From the NCBI GenBank assembly GCA_018340375.1, contig JAFFJZ010000003.1, positions 7,874,001-7,938,000 on the forward strand: a stretch of 64,000 nucleotides of DNA, in the 5' to 3' direction. Position numbers and translations under genes: made by a program. Positions 25,447 to 36,236 of this stretch are shown one piece after another. The notes beneath the pieces are model-generated. The model saw nothing but the letters and a program-made list of their open reading frames with translations. It did no database searches and was not told the origin of the DNA. Source of the stretch: Gonatopus flavifemur. Taxonomy: Eukaryota > Arthropoda > Insecta > Hymenoptera > Dryinidae. The stretch's first letter is position 1; each line of letters opens with the position of its first letter.

Positions 25447-26021
25447 GAACACGTTAGAACGAATAAATACAGCTATAATAGCTGTATTCAAAGACTTTTT
25501 ATCGATCCTTTGTCACATGTTTAGGTGGTTGAATTTCAATTTTGATCTAGAATTTGTGATTTACGACATGGTTTTCCACAACTCATGAAATATAAGAGAA
25601 AACGGAACACATCCACCGACTGTATCTCTATATGCCCACCACCAGATGTCAGATTGTTTTGAAATTTAAATCCTAACATCCCATAGGACGCTTGAAATAT
25701 TTGAAATCAGACTGACTGTAGTAACGTGTAGCAACGGTTAAATGCGAATAATACGTTACATTTATTTGATATTTAGAGTCTTATTTGTGATAAACTTTTT
25801 GATTTAACAATAATTTATCGTTTCCAGTATTTGAAAGAGTGAGAACTAAATGTTTATAAAATCATATGAGCAGTTACAATTTGTTAGATAACACTACACA
25901 CGATATTTGAATAAAGGTAATATACCAAGTGATGATACACATTTCAAAACTCCGGGCATAAGTTTTTGTACGTTGTATAATAAATCTGATTCATTCAATT
26001 CATAAATTTTTGTATAAACAG
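25447..26021. other. 5' flank of KIF4 with a perfect 23 bp palindrome
   Basis: AATACAGCTAT at 25466-25476 and ATAGCTGTATT at 25478-25488 form a perfect palindrome around one base. TGTATAAACAG immediately before the KIF4 ATG could be a splice acceptor, so a 5' UTR intron is possible. No TATA box was confidently assigned. Confidence 0.5.
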
Positions 26022-29000
26022 ATGGCTGACGACACCGTGCGGGTAGCTTTACGCATCAGACCTCTCGTCCCTAACGAGGTCGAAAAAGGGTGTAATGTGT
26101 GTTTGGAGACAATTCCTAACGAACCACAGGTAGTCCTGCGAAGTTTGAATAAATCATTTACGTTCAATTACGTATTTCCTCCTGAAATCGATCAACAAGA
26201 ATTTTATAATACTGCTGTCAAAAATATGTTGTCAAGTATTTTCCAAGGTTGGTATCAACAAAACATCCTTTTTTTTATAACTTTCTTGATAGTTGTTATC
26301 AATCCAAAATTAATACCATCAAAACAATCAATGCCATCAAAAATTAGTTTTGTCTCTTTCATGATTTATCATGAAATCGTTCATTTTGAACTTCACGGAG
26401 AAATTGAAACCTTACGGAGTACTTTATTCGACACAAATGGCTTGCGTTATACTAAAGTCATGACTTTACATGATAATATAACAACCGGTTGAGGTGAATA
26501 CCGTGATCAATGACAATTGATTTCCTTTGTTTTCATAACTCCAGGTAGTTGCAACGGATACAATACTCCTTAACGTTTCGATTTTTCCATGTCAAAGGTT
26601 TTGCGTTAACAAAATGTTGGTTGTACACTCTAAAGATGACAATGTTATTATAATTGTATGCTCTGTAAATTGATTCATTTTATTTTTTATGTAGGATATA
26701 ATGTTACTATACTAGCGTACGGACAAACTGGGAGTGGAAAAACCCACTCGATGGGTACCAATTACACGGGAGAAGAAAATATGGGTATCATACCCAGATC
26801 CATATTTGATATATTTCAGATTATCAATTCTAAAGAAGATTATAGCTATAGAGTAACAGTTTCGTTTATGGAGCTCTATCAAGAACAATTATATGACTTA
26901 TTGACTTCCAAACCTCGTAATCAATCGACCGTCGATATAAGAGAAGATAACCGGGGGATAAAGATAGTTGGGGTAACCGAATTGGAGGTGGGTTCGGCGG
27001 AAGAAGCGTTGGAATGCTTAACGCAAGGTTCTCTAGGGCGTGCAACAGGAGCTACGGCTATGAATAGCCAGAGCAGCCGAAGTCACGCAATTTTTACATT
27101 GTGCATCAATCAACAGAAGAAAGATGATCCGTACGTATACTTTGACATTTTTCATATTATTTTAAATAACATTGCAAGTAAATTATGTTTCATTCGATTT
27201 AGCAACTCTGCTACAACATCCAAGTTTCATTTGGTCGATTTGGCTGGTTCTGAAAGGAGTAAAAAAACTCAAGCAACCGGAGAACGTTTTAAAGAAGGAG
27301 TTAACATCAATAAAGGATTGTTGGCATTGGGCAATGTAATCTCCCAATTAGGAGAAGGAAATCCATCGTCTTATATCGGATACAGGGATAGCAAATTAAC
27401 CAGACTCCTACAAGATTCTCTCGGAGGGAATTCAGTGACTTTAATGATAGCTTGTGTTAGTCCTGCAGGTTAATATTTACATATATCAATTTTTAATCAA
27501 GAATTTTATTCATTGGCAACACTTTCATCGAGTAGATTGAACATTCAAAAATCATTGTTACAGATTATAACATCGATGAAACCATCAGTACATTACGATA
27601 TGCGGATCGAGCTCGTAAAATCAAAAATAAACCTATCGTTAATCAAGATCCAAATATTTCTGAAATAAGCCGTTTGAACAAATTAGTTAATCAATTGAGA
27701 TCTGCGCTCGCCAATCAGGACCTTCCTTACCCCAATGAAATTGAAGATTTGAAAAACAAAAATGAAGAAATGCACAAGAAAATTAGAGATTTGAGGGATC
27801 AATTGAACGAACATTTAATCGAAATCGTATTTATGCACGAAAGAGCGGAAATGGCTGAAAAAGCTCGTGATAAAAATAAAGCTGACATGGCGATTATACT
27901 GGATGAATTTAAAGAACTTTTACAAAACATTGATGAAAATCCTGATAACATACCAGAGCACAGAAAAAAATTGGAAAACATATATTCCAAGATTTTTGGT
28001 AATTTATCGTTGTTCAGTAATTTATTTTATATTTTTACAACGCATTTGTTGATCATGATTATTTATTTTGTAATAGCACTGCAACAGGATCAAAATAAAA
28101 CGACGGAAGACCTTTGGAAACATGAAATGTCTACCGAATCATCTCCGAATACCATGAATTGTACTGACGAGGATAATAATTTAAACGAGGATTTAATAAA
28201 TACTAGCGACGAAAATGCTAGTGATATCGCGAGCGAAGTGTATTTGGATAAGAAAAGGGAAGAACACACGTTACGCCAAGCGGAACGAAACAACGAAGTT
28301 CAAAATATCAACAAAGAGCTTGCTGTTAAGGAAGCTATGATTTCTCGCTTGTTGCACGAATCGACGGTAGAACACTTCAAAGAGATACAAGAGATGGAGA
28401 ATGAATTGAAAAAACTTCAAAAAGAAAAGGAAGAACTTTTGAAAGCATTACAAAATGCGCATACCAGTGCAGTTAGTTCAAAGTAATTACTTCTATTTTG
28501 TATTTTGGTATCGATGAAATTTTCATTCGAGTGTCGTCGATGAATCTAATATTCACTTTTCTGTACAGATTAGCGGAATCCAGACGTTTGAAGCTTCAAG
28601 AATTGGAGAAAACAATTTCAGAATTGAAGCGGAAATGTTTGGAACAAAGTAAAATCATAAAAGCAAAAGAACAATCCGATCAGAGAATCAAAATGTTATC
28701 GAATGAAATTCAGTCGTTGAAACGTACAAGAGTACAGTTGATCAAACAAATGCGTACCGACGCGGAATTCTTCACCAAGTGGAAAATCTCGAGAGAAAAA
28801 GAACTGAATAGGTTAAGAGATCAGGATCGTAAAAGGATCAATCAAATTGCCAAATTGCAAAGCCAACACGATAAAACCACGAATGTTTATAGAAGAAGAA
28901 TGGATGAGGCTAATGCGATCAACAAAAGACTCAAGGTATTTGTTTTGTAATTACATCTCTAGGTTTGTGAATTTTTTTCATCTCTTAATTTATGCAATGA

Positions 29001-30557
29001 ATTATAATGAAGTATTGAAAAAATTAACAATCAAATAGGAAGCATTGGATGTACAAAAAAAAGCGAATCTGAAACGTGAAAAAACTCTCAGCAGTAATAA
29101 AGAAAGTATTCAATCGTGGATAGGTCAGGAATTGAAAGTACTTGTTAGTACGATCGATGCGGAATATTCTTTAGAAAAACTCGAAGAAGATAAATCGTAC
29201 CTGGCAACGCAATTGGAATATTATAAAAAAAATAACCCAAATGGTGAAGAAATTGGAAAGTTGGAAGAATTTATAAACATACGTGAAACCCAGATCGCTG
29301 ACCTCCGACAAAAAATTGCAGAATCAGATCAAGGTAAGGAAAAAGACATTAAATTAATGAATATTGTGATTATTCGAATTTGGTTTCTGCAGAAAATAGA
29401 GCTAAAACGAGGTGGCAAACGATAAACACGGTTGGCGATGCCAAAGCGGCGCTTCAAATTATGTTTGACATAGCTGTCAGCGATAGAAAGAAACAATGCA
29501 TGAAAGATTTTCATTACAAAGAACTTGAGGTTGGTTGATTTTATTGAAATCTTTGATTAATTCAACATCAAAATTACGAATCGTATTTTCCAGGAGAAGT
29601 ACGAGAATGCACAAACTCAATTGAAATCTTTACAACAAAAAGAAAAAGACTTGAGGTCGCAGTTGATACAAGTGGAATTAGAGTCGCAAAACAGTATAAA
29701 ATCCGAAACATCTAACGTGTTAATGACGATATCGAATCTGCAGAGCAATGATACTGAAAATCAGGTTGATTATACGTAAACTTTTCTTATGTTCTGACTT
29801 TCATTTGGTTATTAAAATACAACAACGATTCGAATATGATGGTTTTTTTTTTATAGCTACTAGACGAAGCGGTGACGCCTGTGAAAGCTAAAAAAATAAA
29901 GAAGACCAAAACTTCAGTTGCAAAAACTTCGAACGATGATAATGATAATGATGATGATTTTGAGTATGTTTTGTTATCCGACGTTAGTGTTCAAGAAGAT
30001 GATGTCGAGAAAGATCCAGATTGGACTAAAACACCGTTATATAATCATATAAGCAGATATTTGGTACGTTGATATATAGGGTTTGTTGATAGGGATTGGA
30101 GAATCCATCAATTTTGAATCAATGATTTCAATAAATTTGTCAATATACTTTAGAACAGCAACAAACTCAATCAAAACGAAAAAGGTGCAAAACGAACGAG
30201 CGATGGAGACATCAAATGCGCGTGTAAAACTAAATGCATTTCCCGACTGTGTACTTGTCGTAAAAATGATGCCTCCTGTAACAATTGTGGATGTAATCCA
30301 AATACATGTCAAAATAGGAGCAAAGAAATCGTGAGTATTATAATTTTCTGTTCAAGCGAATGAGCGATAATGTTATCTATTGATACATCCTTTTACAGAC
30401 GGGACATACGTTATTTCAAAGTTTTTCGGAAGAGGATACCGACCCTGCCAAAAAACCAAGGTACGATTTTATAAAAATATTGTATATTATATTCGTGATG
30501 AATTAATAAACTCATATGTTTTCATAATTTTTTTTCATTTACAGAATAAAGACGTAA
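26022..30557 (+). CDS. Kif4: Chromokinesin KIF4 / Klp3A (kinesin-4)
   Basis: A plus-end-directed kinesin-4 that binds chromosomes and, with PRC1/Feo, limits midzone microtubule growth in mitosis and cytokinesis (family knowledge). Exons: 26022-26247, 26695-27130, 27203-27468, 27564-27998, 28077-28482, 28569-28935, 29039-29333, 29393-29529, 29594-29764, 29857-30063, 30154-30330, 30399-30460, 30545-30557. All joins keep phase, giving 1065 aa, shorter than human KIF4A. The motor starts MADDTVRVALRIRPL. The P-loop GQTGSGKT is at 85-92, switch I NSQSSRSH at 199-206 and switch II DLAGSE at 233-238. A long Glu/Lys-rich coiled coil spans about 350-920. An acidic stretch lies near 935-970. The cysteine-rich domain diagnostic of KIF4 (nine Cys between 1004 and 1034, from CACKTKC to CGCNPNTC) follows. 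The last coding exon adds only 13 nt to the TAA. Exons 1 and 8 use weak GTTGGT donors. Confidence 0.95.
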
Positions 30558-30898
30558 ATAACGGAAACTTCCGTAACGGACTCATAGAAAATGATATATA
30601 GTTATTGAATAATTCTTCACGTCCATGACTTTATCATAACGTCCATGTTAAACACACTGCACTGTTGAACATTGGAAAAACATATCATTTCTACTTAAGA
30701 ATATCTGCATGATGTTCAATGATGATATTTAAAAAGTATTTAATAATTAGTTATTTTCATAGATTTGAGAAGATAAATTTATAACTGGATGTTTTAGAAG
30801 TATTGAATTTTCCTACTGCATAGAATCAAGTGATCATGATAAAATGTAATATTTGTAAAGATCTGTATTAATTTTGTAAGTAAAACGTAAGCAAAGAG

Positions 30899-30904
30899 AA
30901 TAAA
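30899..30904 (+). terminator. Candidate poly(A) signal for KIF4
   Basis: AATAAA lies 342 nt after the KIF4 stop on the same strand, followed by a second AATAAA at 30919-30924. The pair is a plausible 3' end; AT-richness keeps confidence moderate. Confidence 0.45.
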
Positions 30905-30924
30905 ATTTTCTTTGAGATAATAAA

Positions 30925-31799
30925 ATGATCTTGAGAGGCTTTCAAAACATATTCATCTCAATTCCAGCTACAGAGTTGTGAAAATGATTAAATAGAACAG
31001 ATTATGCATTTATCTGTGGAGTACTATTTTGTCTGATTGTTGATATAATAGTTTCTCATCCTTCCATTTTTTAGTTAATTTTTATAAAAATTCTTCTTTC
31101 CAATCTTTCTTTTCACTCCAATGATCTCAACACCTCGATCACAAACTAAACAGTATGTGACATAGATAGATACCCGCTGGGAATTTAGATTTAGATTTAT
31201 GCACATTGTTAGTTATTTAAAGACATATGGAGATGCTCGTAATGAAAAAGAACTTTGCGCAAATGAGATTGTTATATATTAATCATGGAATATTCCTTCG
31301 TTCAAAAATGGAGGGCTCAAGAACTATTTATATCAAGAAATAAAACGAGTACTCCATAAATGATTGCATTCCCTTAAAGGAAAGTTGGAACAGTTTTAGA
31401 AATCACAATTATTCTCATAATTTTCACACCTCTGTATGTACTAATTTATAAGACAATATAACAAATGGAATTGTTGTTATTTTCATCAAATTATGAGAAA
31501 TTTAGGCGGATAACTATTGAGAGGGTGTTAATTGTGGCCTGTGAAGTATATAATTATTGTTACAATGAACGATCCTTATTATCGGTTTTCATTTCATTAA
31601 TAACACTCTTTGAACAGTCATTCGCCTGAATATAGGTATTGAGAATACAGTTTTCAGTGGAATTCAGAGAAATTTTCAGAGATATTTTTCTTCACCAGGG
31701 CAGGAATCTAAAAATTTACTTGGTTCGTTTATAGCAACTTAAAAACATCATTCGTATACATTCTTATACTTTCCCTCCAGTCTTCATGAATTCACCCCC
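30925..31799. other. Intergenic DNA, KIF4 to repeat elements
   Basis: AT-rich with no open frame worth calling and no RNA gene recognised. The convergent arrangement (KIF4 plus, spen minus) means only 3' ends should lie between 30.6 and 36.2 kb. Confidence 0.5.
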
Positions 31800-31988
31800 C
31801 TGGTTAAAAGAATCCATTGCATCTGACAAATGAAATTCAATGAGATTTGGTCAGAACATTGTCCAAGTTTAATCGTCATTCAGTGAGATTTGGCCAGATT
31901 CAATGAGATTCACATGAAAGTTCTGATCAAATCTCATTGAGAAATCACCGGTGAGAATTGGTCAGAATCAATGGGTTCTTTTAACCAG
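31800..31988. mobile_element. 189 bp MITE-like element, CTGGTTAAAAGAA termini
   Basis: The left end CTGGTTAAAAGAATCCATTG and the right end CAATGGGTTCTTTTAACCAG are reverse complements at 19 of 20 positions. The interior repeats a CAATGAGATTTGGTCAGA-like motif several times in both orientations. It is non-coding and no target duplication is clear. Confidence 0.75.
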
Positions 31989-32022
31989 AGCGGCAGATTC
32001 TAAGACAAAAATCAGGCAAAGC

Positions 32023-32155
32023 CACCCTGGTTAAACAATCCTATTAATTTCTATTCAACGTTCAAAATTCTGATTCAATCCAAATGGATATTGATCGATT
32101 TCAATTAAAATTCTGTCCGTTTAATCGGAATGAATAGGATTTTTTTATTAGGGTG
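32023..32155. mobile_element. 133 bp MITE-like element related to its neighbour
   Basis: The left end CACCCTGGTTAAACAATCC pairs imperfectly with a right end reading GGATTTTTTTATTAGGGTG. The CCTGGTTAAA tip matches the element at 31800, so both probably belong to one family. It has no coding capacity. Confidence 0.65.
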
Positions 32156-34549
32156 AGAAGGGATCCATGAAGCTGAAACTAGCGACCAAAAGCTGACAGC
32201 CAATTGTTTCAACTTTTGATAGAATCATTTTATCAAGTATTTCAGTAGCAAAATCGTTCAATTGATTCCTGAAATAAAAATTATTCGAATCAAGTTTAAA
32301 CAAAAGTTTCAACAATCGACTGCTAGTTTTTTTTTATTTACACACAAAATCTTCATCCTGCCACATCTGTTCCGTTAATCAATGGGTTCAAATGATCATC
32401 GTTGTGAACATTGTATTAAACGAAAACTGCATCCCAAGCAGACAGAATTTTAGAATTCTCCTTTAGTTGTTGAATTAACACTAATGAATTTTAGGAACTT
32501 GAAACGCCAGATTTTATCAAATAGGAATCGACCGGAATATGAAATATAAATAAAGTTGTTGTAAAGGATAAATAAATGAATCTCGTGAATAATTTTTCAA
32601 TCATAGTTATTATTATCGTTAATATCCATATAATTATCAATAACTACAGTAAAACACAAAACAAAAATCGTGATATCTGTACATTCTTTTTAAATGAGTA
32701 ACATAAACTTTTTTTGTATACCAGTGGCCTACATAGGAAGAAACTAAGTCATAATATTCACAGATATTTTACAAGATAGATGAGACGTGAGATGGGCACA
32801 CACATCGCGAAGCAACGAGTGATATTCTTTCTTTCCCTCTTAATCAATTTGTAGATATTACAGATAGACGACGATTGTTGTTCGATATTATATTGAATAA
32901 AAGAAATACGCGTTAGGAAAAAATAAGAACCCATTTTCTTCGCCAATCTTAATAAAAATGTGCGCGATGTGTGAGCCGAATACACGTCCGATATACTTAT
33001 TCGTAGTTTCAATATATGCTTTTTTTTTTTCTTATATGCATCACCTCGCTTGCTCACTTTTATACTTCTACACTGTACATATGCACAACGCATCTTTTAC
33101 ACTGTACATGCACACGCTTCACGAGTATCCGTGCTGCCTTAAATTATGTGTATTCTTTTTTTTTCTTTCTTTATTTCAGTTTAGAGATGGACAGATCATA
33201 GTACGACATCTGGGATATTATTATATTCGCATCTTTGTTATATAATATATATATATAACAAAAGATATTATTACAGACATTATTCTATTCTCATCTTTTG
33301 TTATATATACCTGTATATATATATATATATATTATATATATGCATAACGTGAATTATCAGTGAACAACGACTCTGCTATAATATCAAATTGATTTGTGAA
33401 ATGATAGCAAATAATGAATGTTTGTGAATTTACATTCTTATACAATCAATATGTCGTGCGCTTAAAAAAGTATATGTAGTAATAAATATATCTCATTAAT
33501 GTACACGTCATCAGTAATCGGCATCAACTTCCACATTCTCACTAAAAAAAGAAAAACATATTTTTTTTTATATTATTATTAAATTAAATAACCGTTCTTA
33601 ACGCATGTTTTCTTGTTGTTTTTTTTCTTTTGTTTTGTTTCTCCACTTAAATACAATGTCTTGTGATTTGGGAAACCGACGAAATAATCGTTCCCTTTGT
33701 CTCCGCAAAGGTTTCTTTTTCTTTTATCCAAATTAAATCTAATTAAATCTACGTATCCTATTTTATACTCATATTATTCATACTTGAAAAAGAAAAAAAA
33801 CTCAAATGTACATTTTTCTTATCCTTTTTTTTTTTCTGCGGCTTATAAGATTCAAATCACAGCATAAATATATAATAATGATTTATACAACACTTGTTTT
33901 CATTATACTCTAACTGTCAAATATTATTATTGTTGTTATTATTAGTTTATTATTAATATTATTACTCTTAGTACTCTCGTTTTATCATATATATATATAT
34001 ATCATATTCGACTAACGAATCGATGGAAAGTGTTGATGCTCTGACCATCCCTAATAATGTGTACTTACAGTAACATTACTCTCTAGAAACATACGCCCTA
34101 CGCGCAGCATTTTAATATCGTAAATTGGTGAATACTTGTTACGCAATATGTTTTTTTACTTTTCTTCTCACTGCTTCAAGGGTGATATTAATATTTCAGG
34201 GTGTGTATGTGTGTACGTTTGTGTTTAATCAATTCTTCTGATCTATACACGCAAGCGCTTTTTTTTTCATTCTTTCTTTCTTTCTTTCTTTTAATCTTGG
34301 ACACAATCGCTAAAGTCTATGAGCGTGTCGTCGTATATCTTCTTTCAACGACAAGGATGAGAATATCGGGATTAGAAATGTGAACAATCGGGGCAGCGTC
34401 AATGGTAAATGAGATCGATCGTACTATCATTCGCAGTACGATTTATTTTAAGCCCCATTTCTCTCGTGCGGTTTAGTATGCTCTAGCTAAACTGTTGTCG
34501 CGATGACGTTAGTGATAATTGTTAGCAGCGGTAAATGGTAATAGAAGAG

Positions 34550-34795
34550 TGGTAGTAGGAGGAGTAGTAGTAAAAGTAGTTAGTAGTAGTAGTAGTAATA
34601 ATAATAGTAGTAATAGCGTTACAATGGAGTAGTAGCAGTAGGGGGAATAGTATTTAGAGTGACAGAGTAGTGATAGCAATAGTAATAGTGATAGTAGTAA
34701 TAGTAGTAGTCATGATGATAAATGATAGTGTATAGCGATATAATAGATGGTAGTAAGTAGCAGTAGGGGCGATAGTCGTGATAGTAATAGATAAT
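34550..34795. repeat. Degenerate GTA/ATAG trinucleotide-rich tract
   Basis: Interrupted AGTAGTAGTAATAGTAG-type units occupy about 240 bp. The unit and its interruptions closely resemble the tract at 17650-18170. Confidence 0.8.
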
Positions 34796-35010
34796 AATAA
34801 TTAATGATAACTTTTATTAATGATAATAAAGAATCATAATAATTAATATTAAAAATTTTTATAATGTACATAGCACTAAATATAATATATAATCATGATA
34901 ATATGTTACATCCTGCTATTAGAAATTATGATACACTAGGGATAGAAACGCTACATAGATTTACCCTCGGAATCGCTCTTTTTTTTTCTTTCCTCATTTT
35001 TTCTAAGGGC

Positions 35011-35038
35011 CTCTCTCTCTCTCTCTCTCTCTCTCTCT
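35011..35038. repeat. (CT)14 microsatellite
   Basis: An uninterrupted CT dinucleotide run, read directly. Confidence 0.95.
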
Positions 35039-35763
35039 ACATCATTGCGAATAACGTTTGAATTTTGTTTGTCTTCTTTAGACAAGAGAAGGAATAGGGT
35101 GATGACGGTAGCGGTAACAGCAGCAGTAGCAGCAGTAGGATCTATTGTTCGTTATCGTTATATATCGTTAAATAATTAAAATCACAGTATTTATGCCCTC
35201 GCTGGCTTTTGTTTATATAATTTACACATTACCGTTAACATCTAAGCCTTATTTATGTATATAACTCGTGTATAAAGTTTGTTTTCGCGTTTAAGTGTAA
35301 TATGTATGTGTGTATGTACGTGGTTACAGATGTTATGTGTATTTTTGTGGTTTTTTTAAGGATACGTAACTGGAGTTTTCCATACTCACGAAAGTTAATT
35401 TTATGTATTCTCATCTAGAGCCACAAGATATATGTATATATCTGTATCTATTGTTCATGCATGGGAGGAACAACGAACATGTTTTTTTCTTTTTTTTTTC
35501 AACTATATAAGTTTTTTATAATGTTATGGACATATCGCGCCGTGAGAAAATTGAAGCTCTTCGATCAAGAACAGAGGTTGTGACTGACCGCTTGTCAGAA
35601 AGACCAAGAGTCACGTCGGTCGATCCCACAAACGTTTTCAGTATTCAACGCATCGCAAGCTATCCAAAGAAAATATAAGACAGACTTGTGCTAAGAATCA
35701 TACCGTGTCCAAATGATGAAGGGAGGCGTGCATGATACATATATAGACATCGTAAGAAAGTTG

Positions 35764-35809
35764 TCCTTGTAATTTTACCCTAAGGAAAAAAGATGTAAAA
35801 TTACAAGGA
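35764..35809 (-). other. Perfect 15 bp stem-loop in the spen 3' flank
   Basis: TCCTTGTAATTTTAC (35764-35778) and its exact reverse complement GTAAAATTACAAGGA (35795-35809) enclose a 16 nt loop. The stem extends with a bulge into GTTG and CGAC outside it. It lies about 430 nt past the spen stop, so it would be transcribed in the 3' UTR. A regulatory RNA structure is possible; function unknown. Confidence 0.55.
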
Positions 35810-36236
35810 ATGTCGACAATGCATATATATGTATATGGAATACCTATTTATATTTATTTTGCTAGCCTCTCTACATATATACATCACAACCTCGAGTTCT
35901 ATTTTCTAAGCTTGCAATCTATGTATACATCGTCGGTCTTTGGTAGCAAAGAACCGAATTACATTTGATTGTCACTGATGCAACTCAGAGAAGAAAGTTT
36001 CTCTTTTCTTTCTCATCTCGCTTTTCATGTGCATGTTTTTTTGGTTCTTTTCGGGAATCCTTTCTGTTTCCCAGTTTAATAAAGACGACTCTCCAGGCTT
36101 CATGCCTTGTATCAAAATAGGGAGTCTTTTCTTCGTCTTTTCGTTGAGAAAAGCTGGGAATAATTAGAAAGAAAAAAATGGAGATAGAGAGGTTAATAAG
36201 ATAATCGAGATCCTGGTTTATCATCCTTGTTCGGTC

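Larger units (their letters stand above)
32156..36236 (-). other. Spen 3' flank; probable long 3' UTR
   Basis: No coding exon was recognised. Directly downstream of the spen stop the DNA is AT-rich, with TA runs (33246-33260, 33310-33340), GTA/ATAG repeats (34550-34790), a CT run (35011-35038) and a strong hairpin at 35764-35809. Several TTTATT sequences, which read AATAAA on the minus strand, could be poly(A) signals, so the end of the UTR cannot be fixed. Small open frames at 32758-33245, 34201-34383 and 35985-36224 show no domain. Confidence 0.4.

Noticed and set aside
29329..30334. Open frames running past KIF4 exon ends and on its opposite strand
   Set aside because: They read through introns or antisense; the spliced KIF4 model explains the coding signal, including the Cys-rich exon at 30154-30330 in a different frame.
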